Assembly (NCBI GenBank): GCA_021801305.1
Contig: JAJYYD010000035.1
Coordinates: 1-11,870 of the forward strand
DNA: 11,870 bases
Direction of reading: 5' to 3'
DNA from: Thermoplasmata archaeon
GTDB lineage: Archaea; Thermoplasmatota; Thermoplasmata; Thermoplasmatales; Thermoplasmataceae
Under the pieces are notes generated by a model that saw only the letters and a list, made by a program, of their open reading frames with translations, did not search any database and was not told the DNA's origin. This document shows, in pieces, positions 1-8,104 of the stretch; the stretch's first letter is position 1, and every line of letters starts with the position of its first letter. Both the position numbers and the translations under genes were made by a program.

Positions 1-974
1 TTCTTGATGAGGAAAACGATCTTAGAAAAAGGCTGGAACCAGTGTTCAATAAAATGTACCATGAACCGCCGACCTATGATCCTGTGCCAGTGAAAGTGGC
101 TGCAACCGACAGCAGTGAATTTATCAGGGAACTTTACAACGGCAAAAAGATCATACTGATCAGGAGCTTCACGAAAATGGGAAACAGGATCTGGAATCAC
201 TTCATCTCGGAGGTCATAGATGTAGACAGGGACGTATTGAGAAACTTCACAATACTCCTTATGGAACATTCAGAACACGTTTCAACCCTGAAGATGATCA
301 AGGAGGATACCCCGGATTTCATACTTCTTGACGGATCTCTAATTGGGAGAATGAGGCACCGGAACCAGAGAATCGGTGCCGAGAATTACGAGGATTTCAT
401 GAAGGAATATTTCAGTACGCTAGCGGAACTTGTGGAAACCTGCGTCGAGAAAAACATACCTCTTATTTTTGTTGCAAAAAGTTCAGAATCAAGGATACTC
501 AGGGATTTCATGGTGAGGAAAACTTTCCCTGGGAACAAAGGGATCCAGCTCGGGACCCTAACCGATCATGTCATTGTGAGGTCTTTGGCCAGAAAAGTGG
601 GTTACACTTCCCCCATCATGATAAGCCTGCACAATCCTGAGTCAATGTCGGGAAGAGAGATAGGGATTGCAACTTTCCATATAATGCCTCATCTCATGGA
701 TGTGCCAATGAAAATTGACATAGTTTCAGGTGAACTTCAGGTTGGCCTGCAGAAAGAACCTGATACAGTGGAACTTCAACGCGATCTCCTGGGATTCCTG
801 TTCTGGGGCTATACAGGACTGAAGATCCACAACATCTGGCTTGCAGAGGTCGACAGGATCGTGAAATTCAACAACAGGGAAATAGAGGATCTTTATATGA
901 AAACATTCGAAAGGGAGATAGGCATAGAGTTTTATGAGACAAGGGGGGAGAGACGTGCAAGAATCAGGATCTGA
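1..974 (+). CDS. nurA: NurA 5'-3' nuclease of the HerA-NurA resection complex (5' end outside window)
   Basis: NurA is a manganese-dependent nuclease that forms a dimer docked on the HerA hexamer and degrades DNA ends to give 3' overhangs for recombination. The reading frame is open from base 3, so the true start lies upstream; the GTG at 42 and ATG at 51 are internal codons. About 323 codons are visible, close to a full NurA. Seen: an N-terminal acidic motif ATDSSEF (Asp at 108-110), the second acidic motif LLDGSL (Asp at 330-332), a later TDH and a C-terminal GYTGLKIHN segment, in the order expected for the NurA fold, with catalytic Asp and His residues. The call rests on these motifs plus position directly before herA, with which it overlaps. 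The first DGS is relaxed to DSS, which NurA proteins tolerate. Confidence 0.88.
   Translation, partial: LDEENDLRKRLEPVFNKMYHEPPTYDPVPVKVAATDSSEFIRELYNGKKIILIRSFTKMGNRIWNHFISEVIDVDRDVLRNFTILLMEHSEHVSTLKMIKEDTPDFILLDGSLIGRMRHRNQRIGAENYEDFMKEYFSTLAELVETCVEKNIPLIFVAKSSESRILRDFMVRKTFPGNKGIQLGTLTDHVIVRSLARKVGYTSPIMISLHNPESMSGREIGIATFHIMPHLMDVPMKIDIVSGELQVGLQKEPDTVELQRDLLGFLFWGYTGLKIHNIWLAEVDRIVKFNNREIEDLYMKTFEREIGIEFYETRGERRARIRI
945..950 (+). promoter_or_regulatory. Ribosome binding site deciding the herA start
   Basis: The purine run GGGGAG lies 4 bases before GTG 955 inside the end of nurA. An in-frame ATG at 934 has no comparable site in front of it, so GTG 955 is preferred. Starting at 955 also places the HAS-barrel strand (LGYTVGE) a few residues from the N-terminus, as in other HerA proteins. 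Confidence 0.5.
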
Positions 975-2487
975 ACTCGGTTATACTGTAGGAGAAAACA
1001 GTTCAGAATATTTCCAGTTTGTCCTCAAACCGGGATGCACAATAAAGAGATGGGAGTATGTTGAGATAAGCTACCCGGATCATGCCATTGTCGGAAGAGT
1101 TGAGCGAATAACCTCCAGGAGCGACCTGCTCAAGGATAACCTTGGATACGAAGGCGTTGACCGCTACGTCAAGAATGACATAAACGAGATCGTGGACATA
1201 TGCAGTGGATCAACGCTTGGTACAGTGGAAAATGGAAAACTTACAAGATCAAGGTACCTGATAAGGCCCGGTACATCGGTTAAGAGAGCAGGCGTTGAAA
1301 TATTGAGCGGCATATTCAACCCTCCGGAGAATAGTTCGCTTGACATGGGCACCCTGGTGGACAGGGATGATGTTCCCGTGTCGGTGAATGTGAATGGATT
1401 GCGAAGACATCTCGCCATTGTTGCGCAGACAGGAGCCGGAAAAAGCCACTCAGCAGGCGTGATAATGGAAGAACTCATGAAGAAGGGTGCTTCCGTCATA
1501 GTCCTTGATCCACATGCGGATTATGTTCTCATGAGGCAGGGAGAAGGGGGCAGATCATACTCTCCTTTCATAAAGATCTTCAGGACACCACTGAGCACAG
1601 GCAGGTATACAAGGGACAATGTCGGGATTGTTGAGGATTTTACCCTGAGATTCTCCGATCTGGAGCCGGATGAAATATCTGACATAATGGGCATAAAGGA
1701 GAACTGGACAAACTTAAGGAAGATAGTGGAGGAGATGCATTCATCCATGAAGGGACTCAAGGACCTTGAAGATTTCATGATGTCCACGGAGAAGATATCT
1801 CCCGAAGACAAAAAAAAGATCTCGGGCAGGATAAGGTTTATCCGGAAGATAAAGAGCATATTCTCCACCCGAACAACGGGCCTGAAGGATTATGTTTCAC
1901 CTGGACAGCTTTCAATAATGGATCTGTCCGGAATGGACCAGTTTCTTGCCAACTACTTTTCATACCGGGTCATAAATGAGATACTGGAGGCAAAGATCTC
2001 ATACGACTATGAATATCCTGTTTTTATTTTCATTGAAGAGGCACACAATTTCATTCCGCCGGGATCGAACACGAATATATCGCAGATCATAAAGAGGATT
2101 GCTGCAGAAGGAAGAAAATTTGGGGTATTCCTTGTTGTCATAACACAGAGACCTGGAAAGATTGACCAGGATGTCCTGAGCCAGTGCAATTCCCAGATAA
2201 TTCTGAGAGTTACCAATCCCCTGGACAAAAAGGCACTGATGGATTCTGCAGAGAGCATAAGCGATGCAATAATTGAGGATCTTTCATCCCTGGAAACAGG
2301 AGAAGCCATACTTGTTGGAGAATTTGTCCGGATACCGGTTATTGCCAGGATCAGGAAAAGGGAGACAAGGGAAGGTGGAGGTGATGTTGATATTGCATCA
2401 CTTCTCAGCAGGGCAAGAGAAGAGAGGGACAGGAAGAACAGCATAGAGGCCGACAGGGAACGTGTAAAGGACATTTTTGGTGGATGA
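955..2487 (+). CDS. herA: HerA bipolar DNA helicase/translocase
   Basis: HerA is a hexameric FtsK-like ATPase that pumps double-stranded DNA towards NurA during end resection. From GTG 955 the protein is 510 aa, normal for the family. The order is an N-terminal HAS barrel (about residues 5-140), then the RecA-like ATPase: Walker A AQTGAGKS (Lys163), a helical insertion (about 220-310), Walker B FIFIEEAH (Glu361, Glu362), and the sensor-like segment TQRPGKID followed by LRVTNP. The C-terminal tail is Arg/Glu-rich and likely helical. Overlaps nurA by 20 bases and ends one base before mre11, so translation is probably coupled. An alternative start is ATG 934 (517 aa). The identification is firm; only the start is uncertain. 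Confidence 0.93.
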   Translation: MQESGSELGYTVGENSSEYFQFVLKPGCTIKRWEYVEISYPDHAIVGRVERITSRSDLLKDNLGYEGVDRYVKNDINEIVDICSGSTLGTVENGKLTRSRYLIRPGTSVKRAGVEILSGIFNPPENSSLDMGTLVDRDDVPVSVNVNGLRRHLAIVAQTGAGKSHSAGVIMEELMKKGASVIVLDPHADYVLMRQGEGGRSYSPFIKIFRTPLSTGRYTRDNVGIVEDFTLRFSDLEPDEISDIMGIKENWTNLRKIVEEMHSSMKGLKDLEDFMMSTEKISPEDKKKISGRIRFIRKIKSIFSTRTTGLKDYVSPGQLSIMDLSGMDQFLANYFSYRVINEILEAKISYDYEYPVFIFIEEAHNFIPPGSNTNISQIIKRIAAEGRKFGVFLVVITQRPGKIDQDVLSQCNSQIILRVTNPLDKKALMDSAESISDAIIEDLSSLETGEAILVGEFVRIPVIARIRKRETREGGGDVDIASLLSRAREERDRKNSIEADRERVKDIFGG

Positions 2488-2488
2488 T

Positions 2489-3631
2489 ATGGTCAGGTTC
2501 ATGCATTTTTCCGATACCCACATTGGTAACAGGCAGTACTACATGCAGGAAAGGGAGCAGGATTTCATAGATTCATTCTCGGAAGCCGTTTCTATAGGCC
2601 TGAGGGAGAAAGTTGACTTCTTCGTGCATTCAGGTGATCTCTTTGACGTCTGGAATCCAAGCAACCGATCCCTCACGTTTCTGAGGGATTCCATGATCGA
2701 ACTGAGGGAGAAAGGTATCAGGGTATACATGGTGCTCGGGGATCATGACAGGCCGAAAAGAGTGGACTATCCTGCAGCTGAAATATTTGATTTCCTTGGG
2801 ATAACAGTGCTGGGAAAGGATGGATTCCAGGGCATGGATCTTGAAATAAATGGCGAAACCCTCTTCCTGGGTGGCATCTCCAACATGAAAGGAATACGGA
2901 AGGACAGTTTGCCTGAAGAGTACAGGAAAGCTTCATCAGCAGCAGAAGGAAAGAAGAATTCGGTACTGATATCACATCAGGGTGTTACTGGATTTGGACT
3001 GATTGATGAAGCATGCGAAATAAGGAAAGAGGAGATACCCGGCAATTTTTCCTACCTGGCTTTTGGCCATATTCATGAGGGAACAACCTCAACAATTGGA
3101 GATTCACTTTTTTCCTATGCAGGTTCATCCGAAATCTGCAGCACCAATGAGATACCTTCTTTCCAGAAAAAGGGGAAGGGCGTTAACCTGGTGGAGATCA
3201 GTGGAGGAGAGGCTAAGATCGACAGGATCCCTCTCAATTCGGTCAGGGTACAGGCTTCCATAAAGGCTGACGGCACGGACTACATGGAAAGGATTGGCAA
3301 ATTCCTGGACAGTGTTAAGAATAAAACGGAAAACAAGAAACCAATAATCTCCATCGAGATATCTGGAGAAGTGGACCGTGCCCGCGTTAAAACGGACCTG
3401 GATTCACTATCAGACAGGGCAATAATGAGAAAGCCAGTTTTCCAGTCACTGGAGATGCACATGGAGAGAAGGCCGGACCTAACCATGATCGATGATTATT
3501 TCAAGGCATACTTCAAGGATGACGAGATGTCTGCCTTAGCAAAGAAGATTTTCGACAGTACCCAGTCAGAGGACAGGGATCTGGCACGCAGACAGATCCG
3601 TGAACTGTTCGGGATTGGTGATTCACCATGA
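2489..3631 (+). CDS. mre11: Mre11 DNA double-strand break repair nuclease
   Basis: Mre11 is the Mn-dependent nuclease subunit of the Mre11-Rad50 complex, with 3'-5' exonuclease and endonuclease activity at DNA ends. From ATG 2489 it is 380 aa. Calcineurin-like phosphoesterase motifs appear in order: SDTH (Asp9, His11), SGDLFD (Asp50), LGDHD (Asp85, His86), ISHQG (His163) and FGHIHEG (His194, His196). A capping domain follows (about 240-330), then a C-terminal helical part (about 345-375) where Rad50-binding helices usually lie. The start is chosen because MVRFMHFSDTH matches the usual Mre11 N-terminus and GGTG sits 6 bases upstream; TTG 2477 and GTG 2480 are alternatives. Oddity: motif III is GDH where most Mre11 proteins have GNH. 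The stop overlaps the rad50 start in ATGA. Confidence 0.95.
   Translation: MVRFMHFSDTHIGNRQYYMQEREQDFIDSFSEAVSIGLREKVDFFVHSGDLFDVWNPSNRSLTFLRDSMIELREKGIRVYMVLGDHDRPKRVDYPAAEIFDFLGITVLGKDGFQGMDLEINGETLFLGGISNMKGIRKDSLPEEYRKASSAAEGKKNSVLISHQGVTGFGLIDEACEIRKEEIPGNFSYLAFGHIHEGTTSTIGDSLFSYAGSSEICSTNEIPSFQKKGKGVNLVEISGGEAKIDRIPLNSVRVQASIKADGTDYMERIGKFLDSVKNKTENKKPIISIEISGEVDRARVKTDLDSLSDRAIMRKPVFQSLEMHMERRPDLTMIDDYFKAYFKDDEMSALAKKIFDSTQSEDRDLARRQIRELFGIGDSP
3617..3622 (+). promoter_or_regulatory. Ribosome binding site for rad50 inside mre11
   Basis: GGTGAT, a direct match to the archaeal anti-Shine-Dalgarno complement, lies 5 bases before ATG 3628. It is within the last codons of mre11 and supports re-initiation at the ATGA overlap. 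Confidence 0.6.
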
Positions 3632-6333
3632 GAATTGACAGGATTGTCCTGAATAATTTCATATCGCACCAGTCCACGGATACCCCATTCTATGATGGAA
3701 TCACCATGATAATTGGGCACAACGGTGCCGGCAAGTCCAGTATAATTGACGCAATTGTATTCGCACTTTTTGGCCCAAAAGGTGAGTATGTCAGGGGGAA
3801 GAAAGCAGAAGACCTCATAAAAAAGGGCAAGATGTTCGCATCTGTGGAGCTCCATTTCAGCATGGGAGAGAACAGGTACACAGTATTCAGGAGGGTTTCC
3901 ATGAAGAAGAGTGATACTGCTGCCTACCTGGAAATGAATGGAAACCGCATAATTGATACAATATCCGGTGTTGACCAGGAGATCGAGTCCATACTGGGGG
4001 TTAGCAAGGAAATCTTCATGAACTCAGTCTTCGTGAAACAGGGGGAGATGGATTCCCTCATTGATGAGGACCCTGCAAAAAGGAAGGAGCTTTTCGGGAA
4101 ACTCATTGGAATAGACAGGCTCACCAGGAGTTCTAAAACAGTGGGCGATCTGGTTAAAGATCTGGAATATGAGAAGGCAATCCTGCAGGAATCTGTCAAG
4201 AATATAGAACCACTAAAGGAATCCCTGAAGGAAGCGGAAGGGCAAAAAAAAGTTCAGTCTGAAAATCTCGTTGTGATCAGCAGTGACCTTGCTGAAGCAA
4301 GAAAATTTCTTTCCAGTGTTGAAGAAAAAAGGACCATAATACTGGGAAAACAGTCGGAACTTAATTCAGCCAGGCAGGATCTTGAAAGGATAAATTCTGA
4401 AATCACCGCCACAGAGGACAAACTGAAACGTACAATGATTGAAATTTCCAGGCTGGAAGGCCTATTGAAAGCCCAGGAAACGCTTGCAAATGATCCTCTT
4501 CTGGTCAACCGGGAATCCATATCCAGGTATTTTGTCATTCAGGGCAGGATTCAGTCAACAAGGAAGGAACTTGAAAAGGCAAGGAAGGATAAGCAGGATA
4601 TACTGGAGATAAAAGGAAAAATAGCAGCCCTGCAGAAGGATCATGAAGAGTTTCTTCGAATCTCCTCGGAGGTTGAAAGGATTAAAGTGGAAGTGCAGAA
4701 AAGGGAAGGCATAAAAGAAGATTTCAATCATTATTCAAGGCAGCTTGAGGAGGCAAAAAAGGAACTCGAGACCCAGGCTGCCATGAAAGCTGAACTGGGA
4801 AAAATCCTGGAGCGAATTGTGGAAACTCCTGAAAACCTGAAAGATATATCCATGATCGAAGAGATCAGAAGCAGGGCTACCAGAAGGGTTTTTGAAAAAA
4901 TGTCCGCAATTACACAGGAAGAACATTCAATTGGGGATGCCAGAACAAGACTTGAAGAGCTGGAAAAGAACAGCAAAATGATTGAGGGCAGGAGCGTATG
5001 CCCTGTCTGCAACTCGAATCTCGATGTGGAACACTACCATAAACTGAAGAGTGAGTACGAACAGAAAGATCAGGAATACCGCATGAATATTGAGGAATCA
5101 GAGAAAAAGCTCAAAACTCTCAATTCCGAACTGGCTGAGCTCAAAAAATACGAGTCTGCAGTCAAGTCCAGGAAGCTTGATGATTTTGCGGCATTACTCT
5201 CTGGAATTGAGAAAAACCACAATAACGTGGAGAATCTTCAGAAGAGGATAAACCTTATTTCAGGAGATTATGGGGAATACCTGAAATTCAAGAACGAACT
5301 GGAAATTGCCTCCCAGGACCTGAAAAAACTTGGTGTCTCGGAACAGGCTTACTCAACCTACCAGGGAATGCTTAAGCGGTATGATCCTGAAGATCTTGAC
5401 AGAACCATAGCCGCAGATGAAAATGAGGTAAAGTCCATGGAAGAAGAAACCATGGCAATTGAGAAAACTGTAGGTTTCAGGCCACCCGAAAATGCCCTGG
5501 AGAAGATAAGGGAAATAGATGCAAAGTACAGAAGCTTTGATCAATTACGACAGCAGCTTGCTGCCGAAAAATCTACCGAAAAAGGGACCATTGATAATCT
5601 GGGAACCCTGAGGGAAAGATTATCAGAGAAAACTGCTAAAATAGATTCCCTGAAAAATATCCCCATTGATCTGCAGAAAATTGAGAATGAGAGAAAAAGT
5701 GCTTCAGTTTCGGTGGATGAACTTATCGGCAGGGAATCTGCCATAAAAACAGGAATTTCTAACCTGGCAAAAACCATAGGCGATAGGACTGCCAGCCTTG
5801 CAATGTTGGAAGAATCAGAGAAGAGGTACACAAAGATATCAGGAGCCGTAATAAAACTTGCCAGGATCAGGGATGCCTTTGGAAAAGACGGTGTCCAGGA
5901 GATAATGAGGAAGGATTCAGCAGAGAGGATAACAAACCGCGCGAGGAGCTATGTGAGTTCATTTGGCCTCAACATAGATGATATGAAAATCGACGAGAAC
6001 TTTGATATAAGTGTAACACAGAACGGCATGGAGCAGTCTCTAAACACGTTAAGCGGCGGGGAAAAGACATCGCTTGCAATAGCCGTAAGATTGTCAATAG
6101 CCCGCTATTTGACCGGAACCATAAGCACAATAATAATGGATGAACCCACGACCTACCTTGATGAAGAGAGGAGAAAAGATCTGAAGGACATAATACAGTA
6201 TTCGCTGAAGAACGAGAATCTTGTTCCGCAGATGATCATAATAACTCATCACAGCGATCTTGCCGCCGTTGCCGATACATCATATGAGGTCACCAACAGG
6301 GGCGGGAATTCGGTCATAAAAGAGATGGTATGA
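3628..6333 (+). CDS. rad50: Rad50 ABC-ATPase of the Mre11-Rad50 complex
   Basis: Rad50 is the SMC-like ATPase that tethers DNA ends and gates Mre11. At 901 aa it is full length. Seen in order: an ABC head half with Walker A GHNGAGKSS (Lys36) and Q-loop FVKQGEMD; a long charged coiled coil of mostly Glu/Lys/Leu heptads (about 170-440); the zinc hook CPVC (Cys458, Cys461) at its midpoint; the returning coil (about 475-740); then the second head half with signature TLSGGEK (Ser809), Walker B IIMDEPTTYLDE (Asp838, Glu839) and switch His in ITHHSDL. Starts in the mre11 stop codon (ATGA), so equimolar synthesis is likely. Last gene of the operon; convergent with the next gene, 117 bases away. No missing residue noticed. 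Confidence 0.97.
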   Translation: MRIDRIVLNNFISHQSTDTPFYDGITMIIGHNGAGKSSIIDAIVFALFGPKGEYVRGKKAEDLIKKGKMFASVELHFSMGENRYTVFRRVSMKKSDTAAYLEMNGNRIIDTISGVDQEIESILGVSKEIFMNSVFVKQGEMDSLIDEDPAKRKELFGKLIGIDRLTRSSKTVGDLVKDLEYEKAILQESVKNIEPLKESLKEAEGQKKVQSENLVVISSDLAEARKFLSSVEEKRTIILGKQSELNSARQDLERINSEITATEDKLKRTMIEISRLEGLLKAQETLANDPLLVNRESISRYFVIQGRIQSTRKELEKARKDKQDILEIKGKIAALQKDHEEFLRISSEVERIKVEVQKREGIKEDFNHYSRQLEEAKKELETQAAMKAELGKILERIVETPENLKDISMIEEIRSRATRRVFEKMSAITQEEHSIGDARTRLEELEKNSKMIEGRSVCPVCNSNLDVEHYHKLKSEYEQKDQEYRMNIEESEKKLKTLNSELAELKKYESAVKSRKLDDFAALLSGIEKNHNNVENLQKRINLISGDYGEYLKFKNELEIASQDLKKLGVSEQAYSTYQGMLKRYDPEDLDRTIAADENEVKSMEEETMAIEKTVGFRPPENALEKIREIDAKYRSFDQLRQQLAAEKSTEKGTIDNLGTLRERLSEKTAKIDSLKNIPIDLQKIENERKSASVSVDELIGRESAIKTGISNLAKTIGDRTASLAMLEESEKRYTKISGAVIKLARIRDAFGKDGVQEIMRKDSAERITNRARSYVSSFGLNIDDMKIDENFDISVTQNGMEQSLNTLSGGEKTSLAIAVRLSIARYLTGTISTIIMDEPTTYLDEERRKDLKDIIQYSLKNENLVPQMIIITHHSDLAAVADTSYEVTNRGGNSVIKEMV

Positions 6334-6410
6334 TTTTGCCATTGGATTGAAATCTGTTCGGGGGAAACTGGAATTCACCAGACTTATCTCCTTCCTGAAA
6401 ATAGATGGCG

Positions 6411-6423
6411 GGACTTCCAGTCC
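6411..6423. terminator. Possible small hairpin between convergent genes
   Basis: In the 117-base gap between rad50 and the AIM24-like gene, GGACT-TCC-AGTCC can form a 5-bp stem with a 3-base loop. It is followed on + by CATTTTCAATTTCT, a weak T-rich stretch. Archaeal termination mostly needs oligo-T, which is poor here, so this is a weak candidate. Nothing else was seen in the gap. Confidence 0.2.
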
Positions 6424-6450
6424 AGCCATTTTCAATTTCTGGAAGCGATC

Positions 6451-7113
6451 CTACCTTCTTACTATCATCTTTGCAGCCAGCTGCTGCAGGGAAATTGTGT
6501 GCAGCCATACTCTTCCTGGTCCACGCATGGTGGCGAAGAACAACCCCTCCCCCTCCATTCCTGCCAGAACCATTGTCTTTAGCCCCCCTATCCTTGAGAC
6601 GGTGTATTGCACAGTTTCATCGAAAGCCAGCACATGACTCATTTCTGCCTGTATCTCCTGGCCTTCTGCCAGGTCCATTTTCAGCACATGTCCATGTCCG
6701 TGAAGCATGATCGATCCTGTTCCACTGAACCTCTCAAGGAAAAGTCCTTCCCCACCCATCATGCCCTGCCATATACCGGCGAATTTCGAGGAGTAGGATA
6801 CGGTTGAATCCATGCAGAGGAAAGCATTGAACTCTGCAAGGACGCTGTTTCCTGTCAGATCAATCCTGAGTATCTTTCCTGGAAGGAAACCTGCAGATCC
6901 GAAACTTCCCGGTCCCTCCACCTTGAGCAGGAATACCGCTGAACCCGCAAGCATGTGCGAAAAAGCTCCCCTGAGACCCCCACTCTGCGTATCAAGCTTC
7001 GTTCCGGGTGTCCTGAATATAAGATGACCCGGCTCCACAAATGCTGATTCTCCCTCCTTCAGCTTGACTTCCAGATACTGTACCTCATTTCCTACAATTT
7101 CATAATCGATCAT
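6451..7113 (-). CDS. AIM24 / TIGR00266 family protein
   Basis: A 220-aa soluble protein with the pattern of the AIM24 (TIGR00266) family, found in bacteria, archaea and fungal mitochondria; its biochemical role is not established. Seen: an N-terminal strand-rich start (DYEIVGNEVQYLEVKL), EPGHLIFR, a Gly-rich first half (GGLRGAFSHMLAGSAVFLLKVEGPG), a second repeat-like half with GGEGLFLERFSGTG and EGEGLFFATMRGPG, and the family-like end GPGRVWLHTISL. The two halves share G.EGLF....G.G, in keeping with a pseudo-symmetric beta fold. No signal peptide or membrane segment. ATG 7113 is preceded by no Shine-Dalgarno but by a TATA-like box at leaderless spacing. Stands alone, convergent with rad50 and divergent from the glycosyltransferase gene; no functional link is implied. 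Confidence 0.85.
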   Translation of the reverse strand: MIDYEIVGNEVQYLEVKLKEGESAFVEPGHLIFRTPGTKLDTQSGGLRGAFSHMLAGSAVFLLKVEGPGSFGSAGFLPGKILRIDLTGNSVLAEFNAFLCMDSTVSYSSKFAGIWQGMMGGEGLFLERFSGTGSIMLHGHGHVLKMDLAEGQEIQAEMSHVLAFDETVQYTVSRIGGLKTMVLAGMEGEGLFFATMRGPGRVWLHTISLQQLAAKMIVRR

Positions 7114-7135
7114 TATTTTTGGTAAAATGGAATAT

Positions 7136-7143
7136 TATTTAAA
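7136..7143 (-). promoter_or_regulatory. TATA-like box for the AIM24-family gene
   Basis: On the - strand TTTAAATA is centred about 27 bases before ATG 7113, the distance expected when transcription starts at or next to the start codon. With no Shine-Dalgarno in front of the ATG, a leaderless mRNA is inferred. Confidence 0.5.
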
Positions 7144-7345
7144 ATTTGGCTGAGTCTTACTTTTTTTATGAGAAATGGCTAAGATAACATTTGAACCCGC
7201 TTTATTCCGTTAATTGGTATGGATATTGCCGGAGCTATTTTCAAAGCAGGTTTTTCATATTATCCCTGTAACCAGATTTCCTATGTACCATTGAATCCGT
7301 CGTTTTCCTTACCCAATGACCCAAAGACCCTGACCGGTAAAGAGA

Positions 7346-7353
7346 TTAATATA
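7346..7353 (+). promoter_or_regulatory. TATA-like box for the glycosyltransferase gene
   Basis: TTAATATA, preceded by a purine-rich BRE-like GTAAAGAGA, is centred about 31 bases before ATG 7381. That predicts a start site within a few bases of the ATG and a nearly leaderless transcript. The rest of the 267-base divergent region (7114-7380) shows no ORF, repeat or other site I can support. Confidence 0.45.
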
Positions 7354-7380
7354 TGCGTGAACCAATTATGTTGAGTATAA

Positions 7381-8079
7381 ATGATCAGCAAGACAGACAC
7401 CGGAGACTATCCATTCAATTTCAGGCTGAGTGCAGTGATTCCCACCATAAACGAAGAGAACACAATAGGGGAAATCATAGACGAACTCAGGAATTCAGGA
7501 GTCCTGGAGATAATAATCGTCGATACGAACTCCACAGACAGGACAAGGGAAATTGCCAGGGAGAAAGGGGCAAGAGTGATAGAACAACCCAGGAAAGGAT
7601 ATGGAAGAGCGTACAAGACAGGCCTGAAAGAAGTTACGGGTGATATAATAATCTGCCTGGACGGGGACGGAACTTATCCTACGAACATGGTCAGGCCATT
7701 TGTGGAAATACTTGTCTATGATCAGGTGGACTTCATTTCAGGAGACCGCATGAAATTCAGGACAGACAAGAATTACACAACATTGCACTATGTGGGTAAC
7801 AGTATTCTTAACAGGGTTGCGGGCCTGCTTTTCAAGGTATCAATGAATGATTCACAGAGCGGCATGTGGGTTTTCAGGTCTGAACTTTACAGGAAGATGG
7901 GAAAACTCAGCGACAGAATGTCCTTTTCCGAAGACATAAAGATCGAGGCAATCAGGCTCGGTAGCTTCATTGAAATCCCAATCAGGTACGGGGTGAGGAT
8001 CACGAAGCCTAAACTAAAGACCTGGCAAGATGGGTTTTCGAACCTTTTCAACCTCTTTGTGAAGAGGGTTAACAGCTAG
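7381..8079 (+). CDS. Family 2 glycosyltransferase, dolichol-phosphate sugar synthase-like
   Basis: A 232-aa GT-A fold enzyme that probably moves a sugar from a nucleotide donor to a lipid phosphate or glycan at the inner face of the membrane. Seen: N-terminal SAVIPTINEENTIGEII, the nucleotide-binding IIIVDTNSTDRT (Asp48), GYGRAYKTGLKEVTGD, the metal-binding DGDG (Asp94, Asp96), acceptor-side SQSGMWVFR, and RYGVRITKPKLKTWQDGF near the end. This order is typical of DPM1/DPG-synthase-like proteins. No C-terminal membrane helices, so it is the catalytic domain only; membrane contact would be peripheral. Donor and acceptor cannot be read from sequence. ATG 7381 fits the upstream TATA box. Monocistronic; its 3' end is 25 bases from the convergent PIN-like gene. 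Confidence 0.87.
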   Translation: MISKTDTGDYPFNFRLSAVIPTINEENTIGEIIDELRNSGVLEIIIVDTNSTDRTREIAREKGARVIEQPRKGYGRAYKTGLKEVTGDIIICLDGDGTYPTNMVRPFVEILVYDQVDFISGDRMKFRTDKNYTTLHYVGNSILNRVAGLLFKVSMNDSQSGMWVFRSELYRKMGKLSDRMSFSEDIKIEAIRLGSFIEIPIRYGVRITKPKLKTWQDGFSNLFNLFVKRVNS

Positions 8080-8104
8080 GATCCTGATGTGGAAATTGAA
8101 GGCA

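Noticed and set aside
934..954. Upstream ATG start for herA (517 aa)
   Set aside because: No ribosome site precedes it, whereas GTG 955 has GGGGAG at 4 bases and gives a normal HerA N-terminus. Kept as an alternative only.
1164..5831. Antisense ORFs (up to 155 codons) under herA, mre11 and rad50
   Set aside because: Ser/Leu/Phe-rich translations that mirror the Glu/Arg/Lys-rich sense proteins; typical shadow ORFs.
6347..7027. Several + strand ORFs of 66-101 codons opposite the AIM24-family gene
   Set aside because: They are shadows of a well-supported gene, in different frames, with no recognisable motif or start signal.
7114..7380. Possible small gene or RNA in the divergent spacer
   Set aside because: No ORF with a plausible start and no stable hairpin or conserved RNA motif could be recognised by eye.
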